Shown piece by piece: positions 8,162 through 14,467 of a stretch of 39,798 bases of DNA. Source of the DNA: Candidatus Levyibacteriota bacterium (GTDB lineage: Bacteria; Patescibacteria; Microgenomatia; Levybacterales; UBA12049); contig JACPGP010000033.1 in assembly GCA_016182425.1 (NCBI GenBank), positions 1 through 39,798 of the forward strand. Direction: 5' to 3'. Positions within the stretch are counted from its first letter, which is position 1; every line of letters starts with the position of its first letter. Position numbers and translations under genes: made by a program. The notes below the pieces were generated by a model. It saw only the letters and a program-made list of their open reading frames with translations, was not told the origin of the DNA and did not search any database.

Positions 8162-9035
8162 AAAAGCGATTAAAATTCTTAAAGTTGGTGGGATGGTAAT
8201 TTTTCCGACAGATACGGCTTTTGGTATTGGGTGCCGAGTAGATGATGAACAAGCAATAAAAGGGCTATTTGCAATTCGAAAGCGGCCAGAAACACAGCCA
8301 ATGTCCGTTCTTATTGACAGTGTTAAAATGGCAAAAAAATATGTTACTGCGATTCCAAAAGAAGTAATTGATAAACTTATTGAGCCATATTGGCCTGGCG
8401 CGTTAACGATTGTTTTGCAAAGTAGGACTGCCATGGTGCCAAGTCTTGTGCGGGGTGGCGGAAACACAGTTGGTATTCGAATTCCAAATCACAGTGTTGC
8501 ACGAGCGCTTATTCGCGGTGTTGGAGTTGGTATTTTGGGTCCATCGGCAAATTTTCATGGACAAAAAACGCCGTACAAATTTGAAGATCTTGATCCCAAA
8601 CTTCTGAAGCTTGTTGATTATGTGATGCCTGGAGAATGCGAGGTTGGAAATGTTTCGACAGTAATTGATTGTACGCAAAAGCCATGGAAGATATTGCGTC
8701 AGGGCGCAGTAAAATTAAAAAATAATATCGTTTTGATCATTGATACGTCAAGTAGCCACTATATTAGCGTTGGATTACGAATTGCTGGAAAAAAAGATTT
8801 AATAAAACAAAAAATAGACGCAAGAAGGGCACAGGTTGTACTTCCTATGGTAGATAAGCTGTTAAGGAAACATCAACTAAAATCAACAGACATTACTTCG
8901 ATAGAAGTACATACAGGCCCAGGCTCTTTTACTGGTCTTCGGGTTGGCATTTCTATTGCAAACGCGCTTGCGTTTATACTGAAAATTTCCTTAAACGGTA
9001 AGCCGGCTGGCGCATTTGTTGAGCCAAATTATTAG
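8145..9035 (+). CDS. TsaC-TsaB fusion for t6A synthesis
   Basis: 296 residues in one frame with two domains. Residues 1-190 are a Sua5/YciO/YrdC (TsaC) domain, which makes threonylcarbamoyl-AMP: KVGGMVIFPTDTAFGIGC, RKRPETQPMSVLI, GPSANFHGQ and ending ILRQGA. Residues 195-296 are the N-terminal half of TsaB, the inactive ASKHA partner of TsaD: IVLIIDTSSS and HTGPGSFTGLRVGIS. TsaB is usually about 220-230 residues, so only its first lobe, which carries the TsaD-dimerising face, remains. The start at 8145 is preferred over an upstream in-frame ATG at 8121 because homology begins there. TsaD is not in this window. The missing half of TsaB may be a lineage-wide reduction or a decayed 3' end. Confidence 0.9.
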   Translation: MSLDIEKAIKILKVGGMVIFPTDTAFGIGCRVDDEQAIKGLFAIRKRPETQPMSVLIDSVKMAKKYVTAIPKEVIDKLIEPYWPGALTIVLQSRTAMVPSLVRGGGNTVGIRIPNHSVARALIRGVGVGILGPSANFHGQKTPYKFEDLDPKLLKLVDYVMPGECEVGNVSTVIDCTQKPWKILRQGAVKLKNNIVLIIDTSSSHYISVGLRIAGKKDLIKQKIDARRAQVVLPMVDKLLRKHQLKSTDITSIEVHTGPGSFTGLRVGISIANALAFILKISLNGKPAGAFVEPNY

Positions 9036-9044
9036 TGCTATACT
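9036..9044 (+). promoter_or_regulatory. Extended -10 promoter for CAP gene
   Basis: TGC followed by TATACT begins immediately after the stop codon of the TsaC-TsaB gene and lies 9 nt before the ATG at 9054, so the transcript would be leaderless or nearly so. Confidence 0.5.
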
Positions 9045-9053
9045 GGTTTAAGA

Positions 9054-9926
9054 ATGAAACGGTTCTTTCACCATTTTTTTTTGCCTCACGAGTCAAATAA
9101 TCATCGTCCTAAACTTTTGCATCATAAGACCATAGTCTTTTTTATCGCCTTTTTCCTCATAGGCCAAATTTTGCTTGAAAAGGCCAAAACAGACTTTTCT
9201 GATGTGCTTGGTGCAACCGCAGATATATCGGTAGAAAAGCTTCTTTTGTTGACAAATAGGGAAAGACAAAGTAAGGGACTTGGTCAACTCGTATTAAACG
9301 AACAGCTTTCCAAAGCAGCGTTTTTAAAGGGAACAAATATGTTAGAAAAAAACTACTGGGCGCACAATGCTCCAGACGGTACAACGCCATGGCATTTTAT
9401 TAAACAAACAGAGTACAACTACGTCTATGCAGGAGAGAACTTAGCGCGAGGTTTTACGCATTCGGAGGATATTGTTGACGCGTGGATGACCAGCCCAACC
9501 CATAGAGACAACATGTTTTCACCAAACTATCAGGATATTGGATTTGCCGTGCTGGAAGGAAAGCTGGTGGGAGAAAATACCACGCTTGTGGTTGAGATGT
9601 TTGGCAGCGCACAGCCGTTACAGCTTGCCAAGACGCCTGAGACTGTTTTGCAACCTGTTTCTCCACAGCTTGCAGGAGAAAGAAGCTTATCTTCTGAAAT
9701 AGCACCTTCTTATCTTAAGAATCAGCCGATTATCAATAGCATTTCTTTATCTTGGTACATTGGCATTGGTACGATCACGCTGTTTATTTTTATTCTTTCA
9801 ATAGATATGATTATTATAGAGCGAAGAAAAATTATTAGGTTTGTCGGCCATAATATAGATCATGTTGTCTTTCTTGGTTTGGTATTGTTATTTATTATTC
9901 TCGTGAACCACGGATATATCTTATGA
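9054..9926 (+). CDS. CAP/SCP-domain membrane protein
   Basis: 290 residues. An N-terminal membrane anchor (about 26-42) is followed by a CAP (SCP/PR-1) domain (about 60-190) with LLLLTNRERQ, the conserved His of YWAHNAPDG (H104), the Glu of AGENLARG (E128) and SPTHRDNM (H150). The C-terminus carries two further hydrophobic helices. Bacterial CAP proteins are exported; some bind lipids or have been proposed to act on the envelope, but no substrate can be assigned. The metal-site residues are intact. It overlaps the next small gene by 4 nt. Confidence 0.88.
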   Translation: MKRFFHHFFLPHESNNHRPKLLHHKTIVFFIAFFLIGQILLEKAKTDFSDVLGATADISVEKLLLLTNRERQSKGLGQLVLNEQLSKAAFLKGTNMLEKNYWAHNAPDGTTPWHFIKQTEYNYVYAGENLARGFTHSEDIVDAWMTSPTHRDNMFSPNYQDIGFAVLEGKLVGENTTLVVEMFGSAQPLQLAKTPETVLQPVSPQLAGERSLSSEIAPSYLKNQPIINSISLSWYIGIGTITLFIFILSIDMIIIERRKIIRFVGHNIDHVVFLGLVLLFIILVNHGYIL

Positions 9927-10189
9927 TGAGCGAGTACATAAAGTCACACATAATATATTCCATTTTTCTTTTTATTGTCGTGGCACTTGGGATTGTGCTT
10001 GCTTTACAATTTACCAACAGCAAGCAGATGCAAATGCTTGTTGTTGTCATGACGACATTTTTTTATGTGGCCATTGGAATTATGCATCATAGAGAAAACC
10101 ACGATGTGACGGCAAAAATTGTGGTAGAATATATCTTAATTGGCAGTCTGGGTATGACGATTGCCTTTTTTTTCTTAGGAGCTTTGTAA
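9923..10189 (+). CDS. Small three-helix membrane protein
   Basis: 88 residues made almost entirely of three hydrophobic helices (about 10-30, 37-55 and 66-88), with a short His-rich polar loop (IMHHRENHD) after the second. No recognised family. Overlap with the CAP gene (ATGA) implies co-translation, and a role connected with that envelope protein is possible but is inference only. Confidence 0.62.
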   Translation: MMSEYIKSHIIYSIFLFIVVALGIVLALQFTNSKQMQMLVVVMTTFFYVAIGIMHHRENHDVTAKIVVEYILIGSLGMTIAFFFLGAL

Positions 10190-10201
10190 GCCAAAGAGAC
10201 T

Positions 10202-10945
10202 ATGAAGGGGATTGTTTTAGCAGGAGGATTAGCAACAAGACTTCGGCCCTTAACGTGGGTAACGAATAAACATTTACTGCCAATTTATAATAAGCCCATG
10301 ATTTTTTTTCCGCTTGAAGTGATGGCAAAAGCAGGTATACGCGATGTTCTTATTACTACTTCTTCAGATCATGCTGGTCACTTTATAAATTTACTAAAAG
10401 GAGGAGAAGAATTTGGGTTAAAGCTGGAGTTTGCTGTGCAAGAGAATCTTAAAGGCGGTATTGCTGATGCCATTGCATTGGGAGAGGAGTTTGCAAAAGA
10501 CAGCGATGACATTCTTGTTATCTTAGGAGATAATATTTTTACTTTTAATCTTAAAGTTAGCATTGACAGATTTGAGAAGAGAGAAAAAGGAGCAGTTGTT
10601 TTCGGCGTTAAAATGGATACAGGGTCTAAACAATATGGCGTAATTGAGGTAGATATAGATGGAACGGTACTTTCTATCGAAGAAAAACCGGAACAACCAA
10701 AATCTAATATTGCCCAAGCAGGAGTTTACATGTACGACAGAAGAGTATTTTCTTTTATAAAACTACTTTCTCCGTCTAAAAGAGGAGAGCTTGAAGTAAC
10801 CGATCTAAATAATATGTATGTCAAAGAGGGAACGATGAGATGCGAAATGCTTGATTTTTGGATTGATGCGGGTACATCGTTTGACGAATTATTGCGAGCC
10901 AATAACCTTGTTGCAGAAAAGATAAAGAAAGGAGAATTACTATGA
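10202..10945 (+). CDS. rfbA: Sugar-1-phosphate nucleotidyltransferase, RfbA type
   Basis: Activates a hexose-1-phosphate with a nucleoside triphosphate, most likely dTTP plus glucose-1-phosphate to dTDP-glucose, the first step of the dTDP-6-deoxyhexose pathway. The N-terminal signature is GIVLAGGLATRLRPLT with the catalytic Arg/Lys of TNKHLLPIYNKPM. The nucleotide/metal site is LVILGDNIF, followed by GVIEVD and SIEEKPEQPKSN. The length of 247 is short compared with about 290 for enteric RmlA, as in many compact RfbA-like enzymes lacking the C-terminal allosteric part. It overlaps the cupin gene by 4 nt and lies one gene from rfbB, which supports the dTDP-glucose assignment. Confidence 0.88.
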   Translation: MKGIVLAGGLATRLRPLTWVTNKHLLPIYNKPMIFFPLEVMAKAGIRDVLITTSSDHAGHFINLLKGGEEFGLKLEFAVQENLKGGIADAIALGEEFAKDSDDILVILGDNIFTFNLKVSIDRFEKREKGAVVFGVKMDTGSKQYGVIEVDIDGTVLSIEEKPEQPKSNIAQAGVYMYDRRVFSFIKLLSPSKRGELEVTDLNNMYVKEGTMRCEMLDFWIDAGTSFDELLRANNLVAEKIKKGELL

Positions 10946-11370
10946 GTTTGGCAAGACTTGAAGATACAAAAAAGGTAAGCACATTTGACCTTTCTGGTAC
11001 AGAAAATGGTTTTTTAACCGAACTTTATAAAGAAGGCAACAAAACTGTTGCATATCTTACTTCTGTAAAGCCAGGGATGTTTAAGGGATACCATCTTCAC
11101 AGAGTTCGGGCTGCCCGCTATGTTATCTTGAGAGGAAAAATGAAAATTGTATTGTATAAACCAGGCAGTGGTGAAAAAGAAGAATATGTACTTGATGCTA
11201 ATACTCCCCAACGTTTATTTATTCCAAAAGATATTGCAACAGGACTTTTGAATATTGGGACAGATGAAGCTTGGCTTATAAATTACCCAGATCCTCCCTA
11301 CGACCCAGATCTTAAAGATGAACAAGTTGAATATGCCTTAGAGGAATTAGAGCAGGGAATTGTTAAATAG
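10942..11370 (+). CDS. RmlC-like cupin, sugar epimerase or ketoisomerase
   Basis: 142-residue single cupin between rfbA and rfbB, expected to act on dTDP-4-keto-6-deoxyglucose. GYHLHRVRAARYVILRGKM is the first cupin strand pair, and IPKDIATGLLNIGTDEAWLI with a following PPYDPDLKDE matches the C-terminal pattern of the RmlC superfamily. It is shorter than classical RmlC (about 180). The His-x-His after the Gly also resembles the HAH motif of FdtA/QdtA 3,4-ketoisomerases. So 3,5-epimerase (towards L-rhamnose) and 3,4-ketoisomerase (towards amino sugars) both remain open. No RfbD reductase or aminotransferase is in the window to decide it. Confidence 0.75.
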   Translation: MSLARLEDTKKVSTFDLSGTENGFLTELYKEGNKTVAYLTSVKPGMFKGYHLHRVRAARYVILRGKMKIVLYKPGSGEKEEYVLDANTPQRLFIPKDIATGLLNIGTDEAWLINYPDPPYDPDLKDEQVEYALEELEQGIVK

Positions 11371-11371
11371 T

Positions 11372-12379
11372 ATGAAATTACTAGTGACAGGAGGGGCAGG
11401 GTTTATTGGCTCCAATTTTATTCTCTACTGGCTCAAACATTATCCACAAGATTCGGTTGTTAATTTCGATAAACTAACCTACGCTGGGAATTTGGAGAAT
11501 CTTAAAGAGGTTGAGAATAATTCTCATTACAAATTTATCCAGGGAGATATTTGTGATGCAGAATCAGTAAATGTTGCAATGCAAAATATTGATGCTGTGG
11601 TGCATTTTGCAGCCGAGAGTCATGTTGACAGATCAATTCTTGAGCCAGCTCCTTTTGTTATGACAAATGTTGTTGGTACACAAGTGCTTTTAGATAGCGC
11701 TGTTAAAAATCGAGTAAAAAAATTACACCATGTGTCTACAGATGAGGTATTTGGAAGTCTATCTCTAGAGGATACGAATAAATTTAATGAACGAACACTT
11801 AATAACCCCAGAAGTCCTTATGCGGCAAGTAAAGCAGGATCAGATCATTTGGTGCGAGCGTACCATACCACATATGGTTTGCCTATTACAATTACCAACT
11901 GTTCAAACAATTTTGGCCCTTATCAGTTTCCAGAAAAACTTATTCCTTTGGCAATTACGAATCTTTTAGAGGGTAAAAAAGTGCCGGTATACGGAGATGG
12001 ACTATATGTACGAGATTGGCTATATGTTGAAGATCACTGTCGTGCGATTGATATAGTTTTACAAAAAGGACGAGTTGGCGAAACATACTGTGTTGGCGGT
12101 CTAACAGAGGATATTAATAACCTGGCAATTATAAAGAAAATTTTGTCTCTTCTTGGAAAAGGTGAAGAGTTCATAGAATTTGTCAAAGATAGACCAGGAC
12201 ACGATAGAAGGTATGCAATTGATTGGTCAAAGATAAAAAATGAGCTGGGATGGCAGCCTCGGCATTCGTTCGATGAGTATCTTTTGAAGACTGTGGAATG
12301 GTACAAAACTCACGAAAGTTGGTGGAAGCACGTTAAAAGTGGCGAGTATCAGAAGTACTACTCAAGACAGTATGATTGA
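11372..12379 (+). CDS. rfbB: dTDP-glucose 4,6-dehydratase
   Basis: Short-chain dehydrogenase fold enzyme making dTDP-4-keto-6-deoxyglucose from dTDP-glucose with bound NAD+. Rossmann motif GGAGFIGSN (residues 7-15), the family-specific STDEVFG (122-128, with catalytic Asp and Glu), YAASK (150-154) and NNFGPYQFPEKL. Length 335, normal for RfbB. The ATG at 11372 is chosen: it is one base after the cupin stop and begins MKLLVTGG. A TTG four codons upstream is less likely. The stop overlaps a small frame that runs into the inverted repeat at 12476. Confidence 0.95.
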   Translation: MKLLVTGGAGFIGSNFILYWLKHYPQDSVVNFDKLTYAGNLENLKEVENNSHYKFIQGDICDAESVNVAMQNIDAVVHFAAESHVDRSILEPAPFVMTNVVGTQVLLDSAVKNRVKKLHHVSTDEVFGSLSLEDTNKFNERTLNNPRSPYAASKAGSDHLVRAYHTTYGLPITITNCSNNFGPYQFPEKLIPLAITNLLEGKKVPVYGDGLYVRDWLYVEDHCRAIDIVLQKGRVGETYCVGGLTEDINNLAIIKKILSLLGKGEEFIEFVKDRPGHDRRYAIDWSKIKNELGWQPRHSFDEYLLKTVEWYKTHESWWKHVKSGEYQKYYSRQYD

Positions 12380-12500
12380 CTTAACTTACCAAATTACCCT
12401 AGCACAACCCCCTTTTTTCTTAGCTGTGATTGCTGTGGCTGTTGTTTACTATGTTTTTGGTAAAAAATCCCCCGCTTGTCAAATTGCACGCATTTTTTAA
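12372..12500 (+). pseudogene. Truncated membrane-protein gene cut by island
   Basis: A 42-codon frame starting with an ATG that overlaps the rfbB stop by 8 nt, the coupling style seen throughout this locus. It encodes a short polar start, a hydrophobic helix (FFLAVIAVAVVYYVFG) and KKSP. Host-like coding ends exactly where the left 39-bp inverted repeat begins (12476); the last eight codons and the stop are repeat sequence. I read it as the 5' end of a longer membrane-protein gene interrupted by the island. No convincing continuation is visible after 14379, so it could also simply be a tiny ORF. Identity of the original gene unknown. Confidence 0.5.
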
Positions 12501-12514
12501 CCAAAATTTTGCAA
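12476..12514 (+). repeat. Left terminal inverted repeat, 39 bp
   Basis: Perfect reverse complement of 14341-14379, checked base by base. It starts TTGTCAAATTGCACGC and ends AAAATTTTGCAA. The match stops at both sides: C at 12475 and the A-run after 12514 do not continue it. Confidence 0.95.
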
Positions 12515-12623
12515 AAAATGAAAGATTAAAAGTAGATTTTAGATCACTATTATAGTCTAAAGTAGTAATTATACCAGTGAAAAATTTGCAAAATTTTATA
12601 CCTTTTTTTATTGCAATTTGACA
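12477..12623. repeat. AT-rich nested palindrome at left end of island
   Basis: Outer arms TGTCAAATTGCA (12477-12488) and TGCAATTTGACA (12612-12623) are perfect complements. Inner arms AAAATTTTGCA (12503-12513) and TGCAAAATTTT (12587-12597) are too. The centre (12514-12586) is AT-rich with no coding sign. Read from the other strand it equals the right-end palindrome plus about 100 extra bases between two TGCA tetramers. The stretch from here to the first gene of the island (12624-12758) is AT-rich and holds no gene that I can see. Confidence 0.85.
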
Positions 12624-12758
12624 CTATGTGTAAGGTTTATACGAAATATATAGATATGTTTAATAAAAACTGTTGATTTTAAGCCTAAGATTATACGTTT
12701 TATTAAAGGTCTTCTAAACTTTTTGATTAAAACTTACATCCGAGAGAGGCCATCGAAT

Positions 12759-13301
12759 ATGAGCAAGGAGATACCACAATCACAACCGGATTTACCACGC
12801 CCTGGCGATGGCCAGGGCTTCCAGGCGCCCAGCCCAGTCCGACCCTCAGAGCTGCACCCTTTCCAGGGGGGCATGCCCCCTATCCCGCCAGTGGGAGACC
12901 CGCCGACATGTACTCCCAATAGACCAGAGTTCCACCAGCCACGCAGTGAGCTGCCCCCACCAGAACCGCCATTACCCCACCCTGCACATGGTCTAGGCTA
13001 CTCCCCGACGGCCGAAGAAGTCGCCAGGCTGGAGGAGCTGGAGTTGCGGCGCAGAGCGCAAAACCGAGAGCGGCAACGCTGCTGGCGGCAACGTCACCCC
13101 GATAAACACAGCGAAAACAAGAGGAAGTGGCGCGAGCGCCATGCTGCTCAAATTGCTCAACACAGGGCTGCGTATGATAAGAAGTACAATAGCAAGCCCG
13201 AAGTGAAAGAGCGTAAGGCTAGGCAAGCCCGAGAGCGGTACGCACGGAAAAGCGCAGCCTCGGCCCACTCCTCACTCGAAAAAGTCTCGCCAGGGGCGTA
13301 A
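12759..13301 (+). CDS. Pro-rich, Arg/Lys-rich protein of unknown function
   Basis: 180 residues from an ATG with a GAGAGAGG Shine-Dalgarno-like stretch about 9 nt upstream; an in-frame TTG at 12723 is less likely. The first ~85 residues are disordered and proline-rich (PPEPPLPHPAHG). The rest is highly basic and helical, with loosely repeated units of 15-20 residues (RERQRCWRQRHPDK, KRKWRERHAAQIAQHR, ERKARQARERYARK). Similar Arg/Trp/Tyr repeats occur in phage and plasmid proteins, sometimes next to HNH nucleases, but no HNH or other catalytic motif is present, so nucleic-acid binding is only a guess. Codon choice is GC-rich, unlike every flanking gene, which points to recent transfer. Confidence 0.62.
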   Translation: MSKEIPQSQPDLPRPGDGQGFQAPSPVRPSELHPFQGGMPPIPPVGDPPTCTPNRPEFHQPRSELPPPEPPLPHPAHGLGYSPTAEEVARLEELELRRRAQNRERQRCWRQRHPDKHSENKRKWRERHAAQIAQHRAAYDKKYNSKPEVKERKARQARERYARKSAASAHSSLEKVSPGA

Positions 13302-13386
13302 CGTGACGGCGGTTCCCGTGTTATATTCTATACACTGTAGTATAACTTAATACCGGGCAGACAACCGGAAACCCCCGCGCTTGTGT

Positions 13387-13478
13387 GTGTAAGATTTCAG
13401 TCAAAATTTGAGGTATTTTTCAATGTTTTGAGGCTAGAACATTGAAAGATAGAGTATAATAACATTGAAATCTTACAC
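13387..13478. repeat. AT-rich nested palindrome between the two island genes
   Basis: GTGTAAGATTTCA (13387-13399) is the exact complement of TGAAATCTTACAC (13466-13478). Inside, TTTCAATGTT (13418-13427) pairs with AACATTGAAA (13438-13447), and AACATTGAAA occurs again at 13461-13470. The design of outer plus inner arms matches the palindrome at the left edge of the island, though the arm sequences differ. It is an AT-rich insert inside GC-rich DNA. The rest of the gap 13302-13605 contains a small TATAC/GTATA repeat near 13335 and no gene. Confidence 0.8.
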
Positions 13479-13605
13479 TCAAAGGGGATATTCGCCTCTG
13501 GCCAGTCGGTATCCTGTGGTAGATGACGGTAACGTCGCGCAAACATGTCCAGAGGGTATATAAAACTCTGTTCATAGGGGGTTGTCATCTGTTATCGTAT
13601 CCAAA

Positions 13606-14085
13606 TTACCGATGAGGGAGAAAGCCTCCGTCCCAGAGGAGTTCCGGTTGCAGGTTTCTGTCACCATTACCATATCGGAGCTTAATATCGTTCCTGGCAG
13701 CTTCGACCAAATCTACATCCTCCCCGTGGCAGCCCTGATAGAGGTCTACAAAGACCTTCTTCGGCCGGAGAGCTAGAGACAGTTCAACAAATATCGGACC
13801 GATAGCATCTGCCTTAGGGCTGCGGCGCTCCTGTGATGCAGGCGGACGCTCCTCCAGATAAATAACACGGCGTTCACGCCCTAACTCATCTTCGGCATCC
13901 AAGATACCCATCCACGAGTATCGTCCTGACGAATATACTGCGTAAAACAGGCCTTGCCAGAGGGCGTTAATACGCTCGTCCCGGCCGGGGAAGTTTGCTT
14001 TCAGAACATCGGCAAGGGGAGGAGGTGGTTTGATACCTATATTATTTTCGGTAGCAAACATGGGAAGTTCGTGACGCGGTACCAT
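13606..14085 (-). CDS. Unrecognised 159-residue island protein
   Basis: A soluble-looking protein of mixed charge with no signal peptide, membrane helix or motif I can name. Visible features are a Pro run near residue 20 (KPPPPLADV), an aromatic segment (WQGLFYAVYSSGRYSWMG), an acidic/Arg-rich middle and a C-terminal LRYGNGDRNLQPELLWDGG. The alternation of strands and helices suggests one compact domain. The start is strongly supported: GGAGG lies 6 nt upstream and a full -35/-10 promoter precedes it. GC-rich codon use separates it from flanking genes. It is transcribed towards the first island gene (convergent). Confidence 0.68.
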   Translation of the reverse strand: MVPRHELPMFATENNIGIKPPPPLADVLKANFPGRDERINALWQGLFYAVYSSGRYSWMGILDAEDELGRERRVIYLEERPPASQERRSPKADAIGPIFVELSLALRPKKVFVDLYQGCHGEDVDLVEAARNDIKLRYGNGDRNLQPELLWDGGFLPHR

Positions 14086-14102
14086 TATATTCCTCCGTGT
14101 TG

Positions 14103-14131
14103 ATTATTTCATAGCTGTTGCTTGATGTCAA
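14103..14131 (-). promoter_or_regulatory. Canonical promoter with palindromic -35 region
   Basis: On the minus strand TTGACA (14126-14131), a 17-nt spacer and AATAAT (14103-14108) precede the GGAGG and ATG of the island gene. The -35 box lies within GCTTGACATCAAGC, a palindrome with 6-bp arms that could be an operator. This classical layout with leader and Shine-Dalgarno differs from the extended -10, leaderless-looking style of the host genes. Confidence 0.6.
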
Positions 14132-14334
14132 GCCGGTTCGCAAGCCCACTCATAACACCAAGCGCGCTGGCCTATTACAGACAATCGGTCGGACGGAAGA
14201 CCCCTTAACGCTATCGACCACAACGGACTTGGAGGTTGCTTGCACACCATCTTGAATCGTTCGGCTCTGCCGGTGGCCCCTTGCTGTAGATGCTGGAGGC
14301 CCCGGAATAACCGAAACGCAGTCCACGGGAGGAT
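14132..14334. other. GC-rich stretch without a convincing gene
   Basis: Same GC-rich character as the island genes. The only open frame of note (minus strand, 14128-14379) would start at a TTG inside the inverted repeat and has no ribosome site, so I do not call it. No tRNA-like fold was recognised. It may be a gene remnant or untranslated RNA. Confidence 0.4.
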
Positions 14335-14378
14335 GTCAAATTGCAAAATTTTGGTTAAAAAATGCGTGCAATTTGACA
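14335..14378. repeat. Short AT-rich palindrome at right end of island
   Basis: TGTCAAATTGCA (14335-14346) pairs perfectly with TGCAATTTGACA (14367-14378) around a 20-nt loop. The arms are identical to the outer arms at the left end of the island, so this looks like the same palindrome with its central ~100 bases lost. Confidence 0.85.
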
Positions 14379-14379
14379 A
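14341..14379 (-). repeat. Right terminal inverted repeat, 39 bp
   Basis: Exact reverse complement of 12476-12514. It overlaps the short right-end palindrome. The following ~88 bases to ugd (14380-14467) are host-like and hold a promoter but no gene. Confidence 0.95.
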
Positions 14380-14449
14380 ATAATACTATTTTTGTCAGAA
14401 GCGTGAACTGTTACTGGCTTAGAGTGCCCTTCCGTTTTTCCTTATGGCA

Positions 14450-14458
14450 TGTTAGAAT
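14450..14458 (+). promoter_or_regulatory. Extended -10 promoter for ugd
   Basis: TGT followed by TAGAAT, 9 nt before the ATG at 14468, just outside the right inverted repeat. It means ugd and the genes after it need not depend on transcription through the island. Confidence 0.45.
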
Positions 14459-14467
14459 AAGATTCTT

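Larger units (their letters stand above)
12476..14379. mobile_element. GC-rich island bounded by perfect 39-bp inverted repeat
   Basis: A 1904-bp segment. The first 39 bases (12476-12514) are the exact reverse complement of the last 39 (14341-14379). Between them the composition changes sharply: 41 of 60 bases are G or C at 12781-12840, against 19 of 60 at 11701-11760 in rfbB. It carries two genes unlike anything nearby (12759-13301 plus, 13606-14085 minus) and three AT-rich palindromes. No transposase, integrase or invertase is recognisable and no target-site duplication is evident. It may be a non-autonomous mobile element, an invertible segment or a gene cassette. An assembly join at the repeats must also be kept in mind. 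Confidence 0.7.

Noticed and set aside
12734..13268. Long opposite-strand and alternative-frame ORFs in the GC-rich gene
   Set aside because: GC-rich DNA has few stops; these frames lack ribosome sites and simply shadow the plus-strand gene.
13582..13776. Plus-strand frame opposite the 159-residue island gene
   Set aside because: It overlaps the end of a better supported minus-strand gene and has no promoter or Shine-Dalgarno.
14128..14379. Minus-strand 83-residue frame starting inside the right inverted repeat
   Set aside because: It needs a TTG start within the repeat, has no ribosome site, ends over the promoter of the next minus-strand gene, and its protein has no recognisable pattern.
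12476..14379. Integron gene cassettes with attC sites
   Set aside because: The palindromes lack the conserved integron core sites and no integrase is present; only the general cassette-like layout is kept as a hypothesis.
12476..14379. Ordinary insertion sequence
   Set aside because: Neither protein has transposase motifs (DDE, HUH or serine recombinase), and no target-site duplication is visible at the ends.
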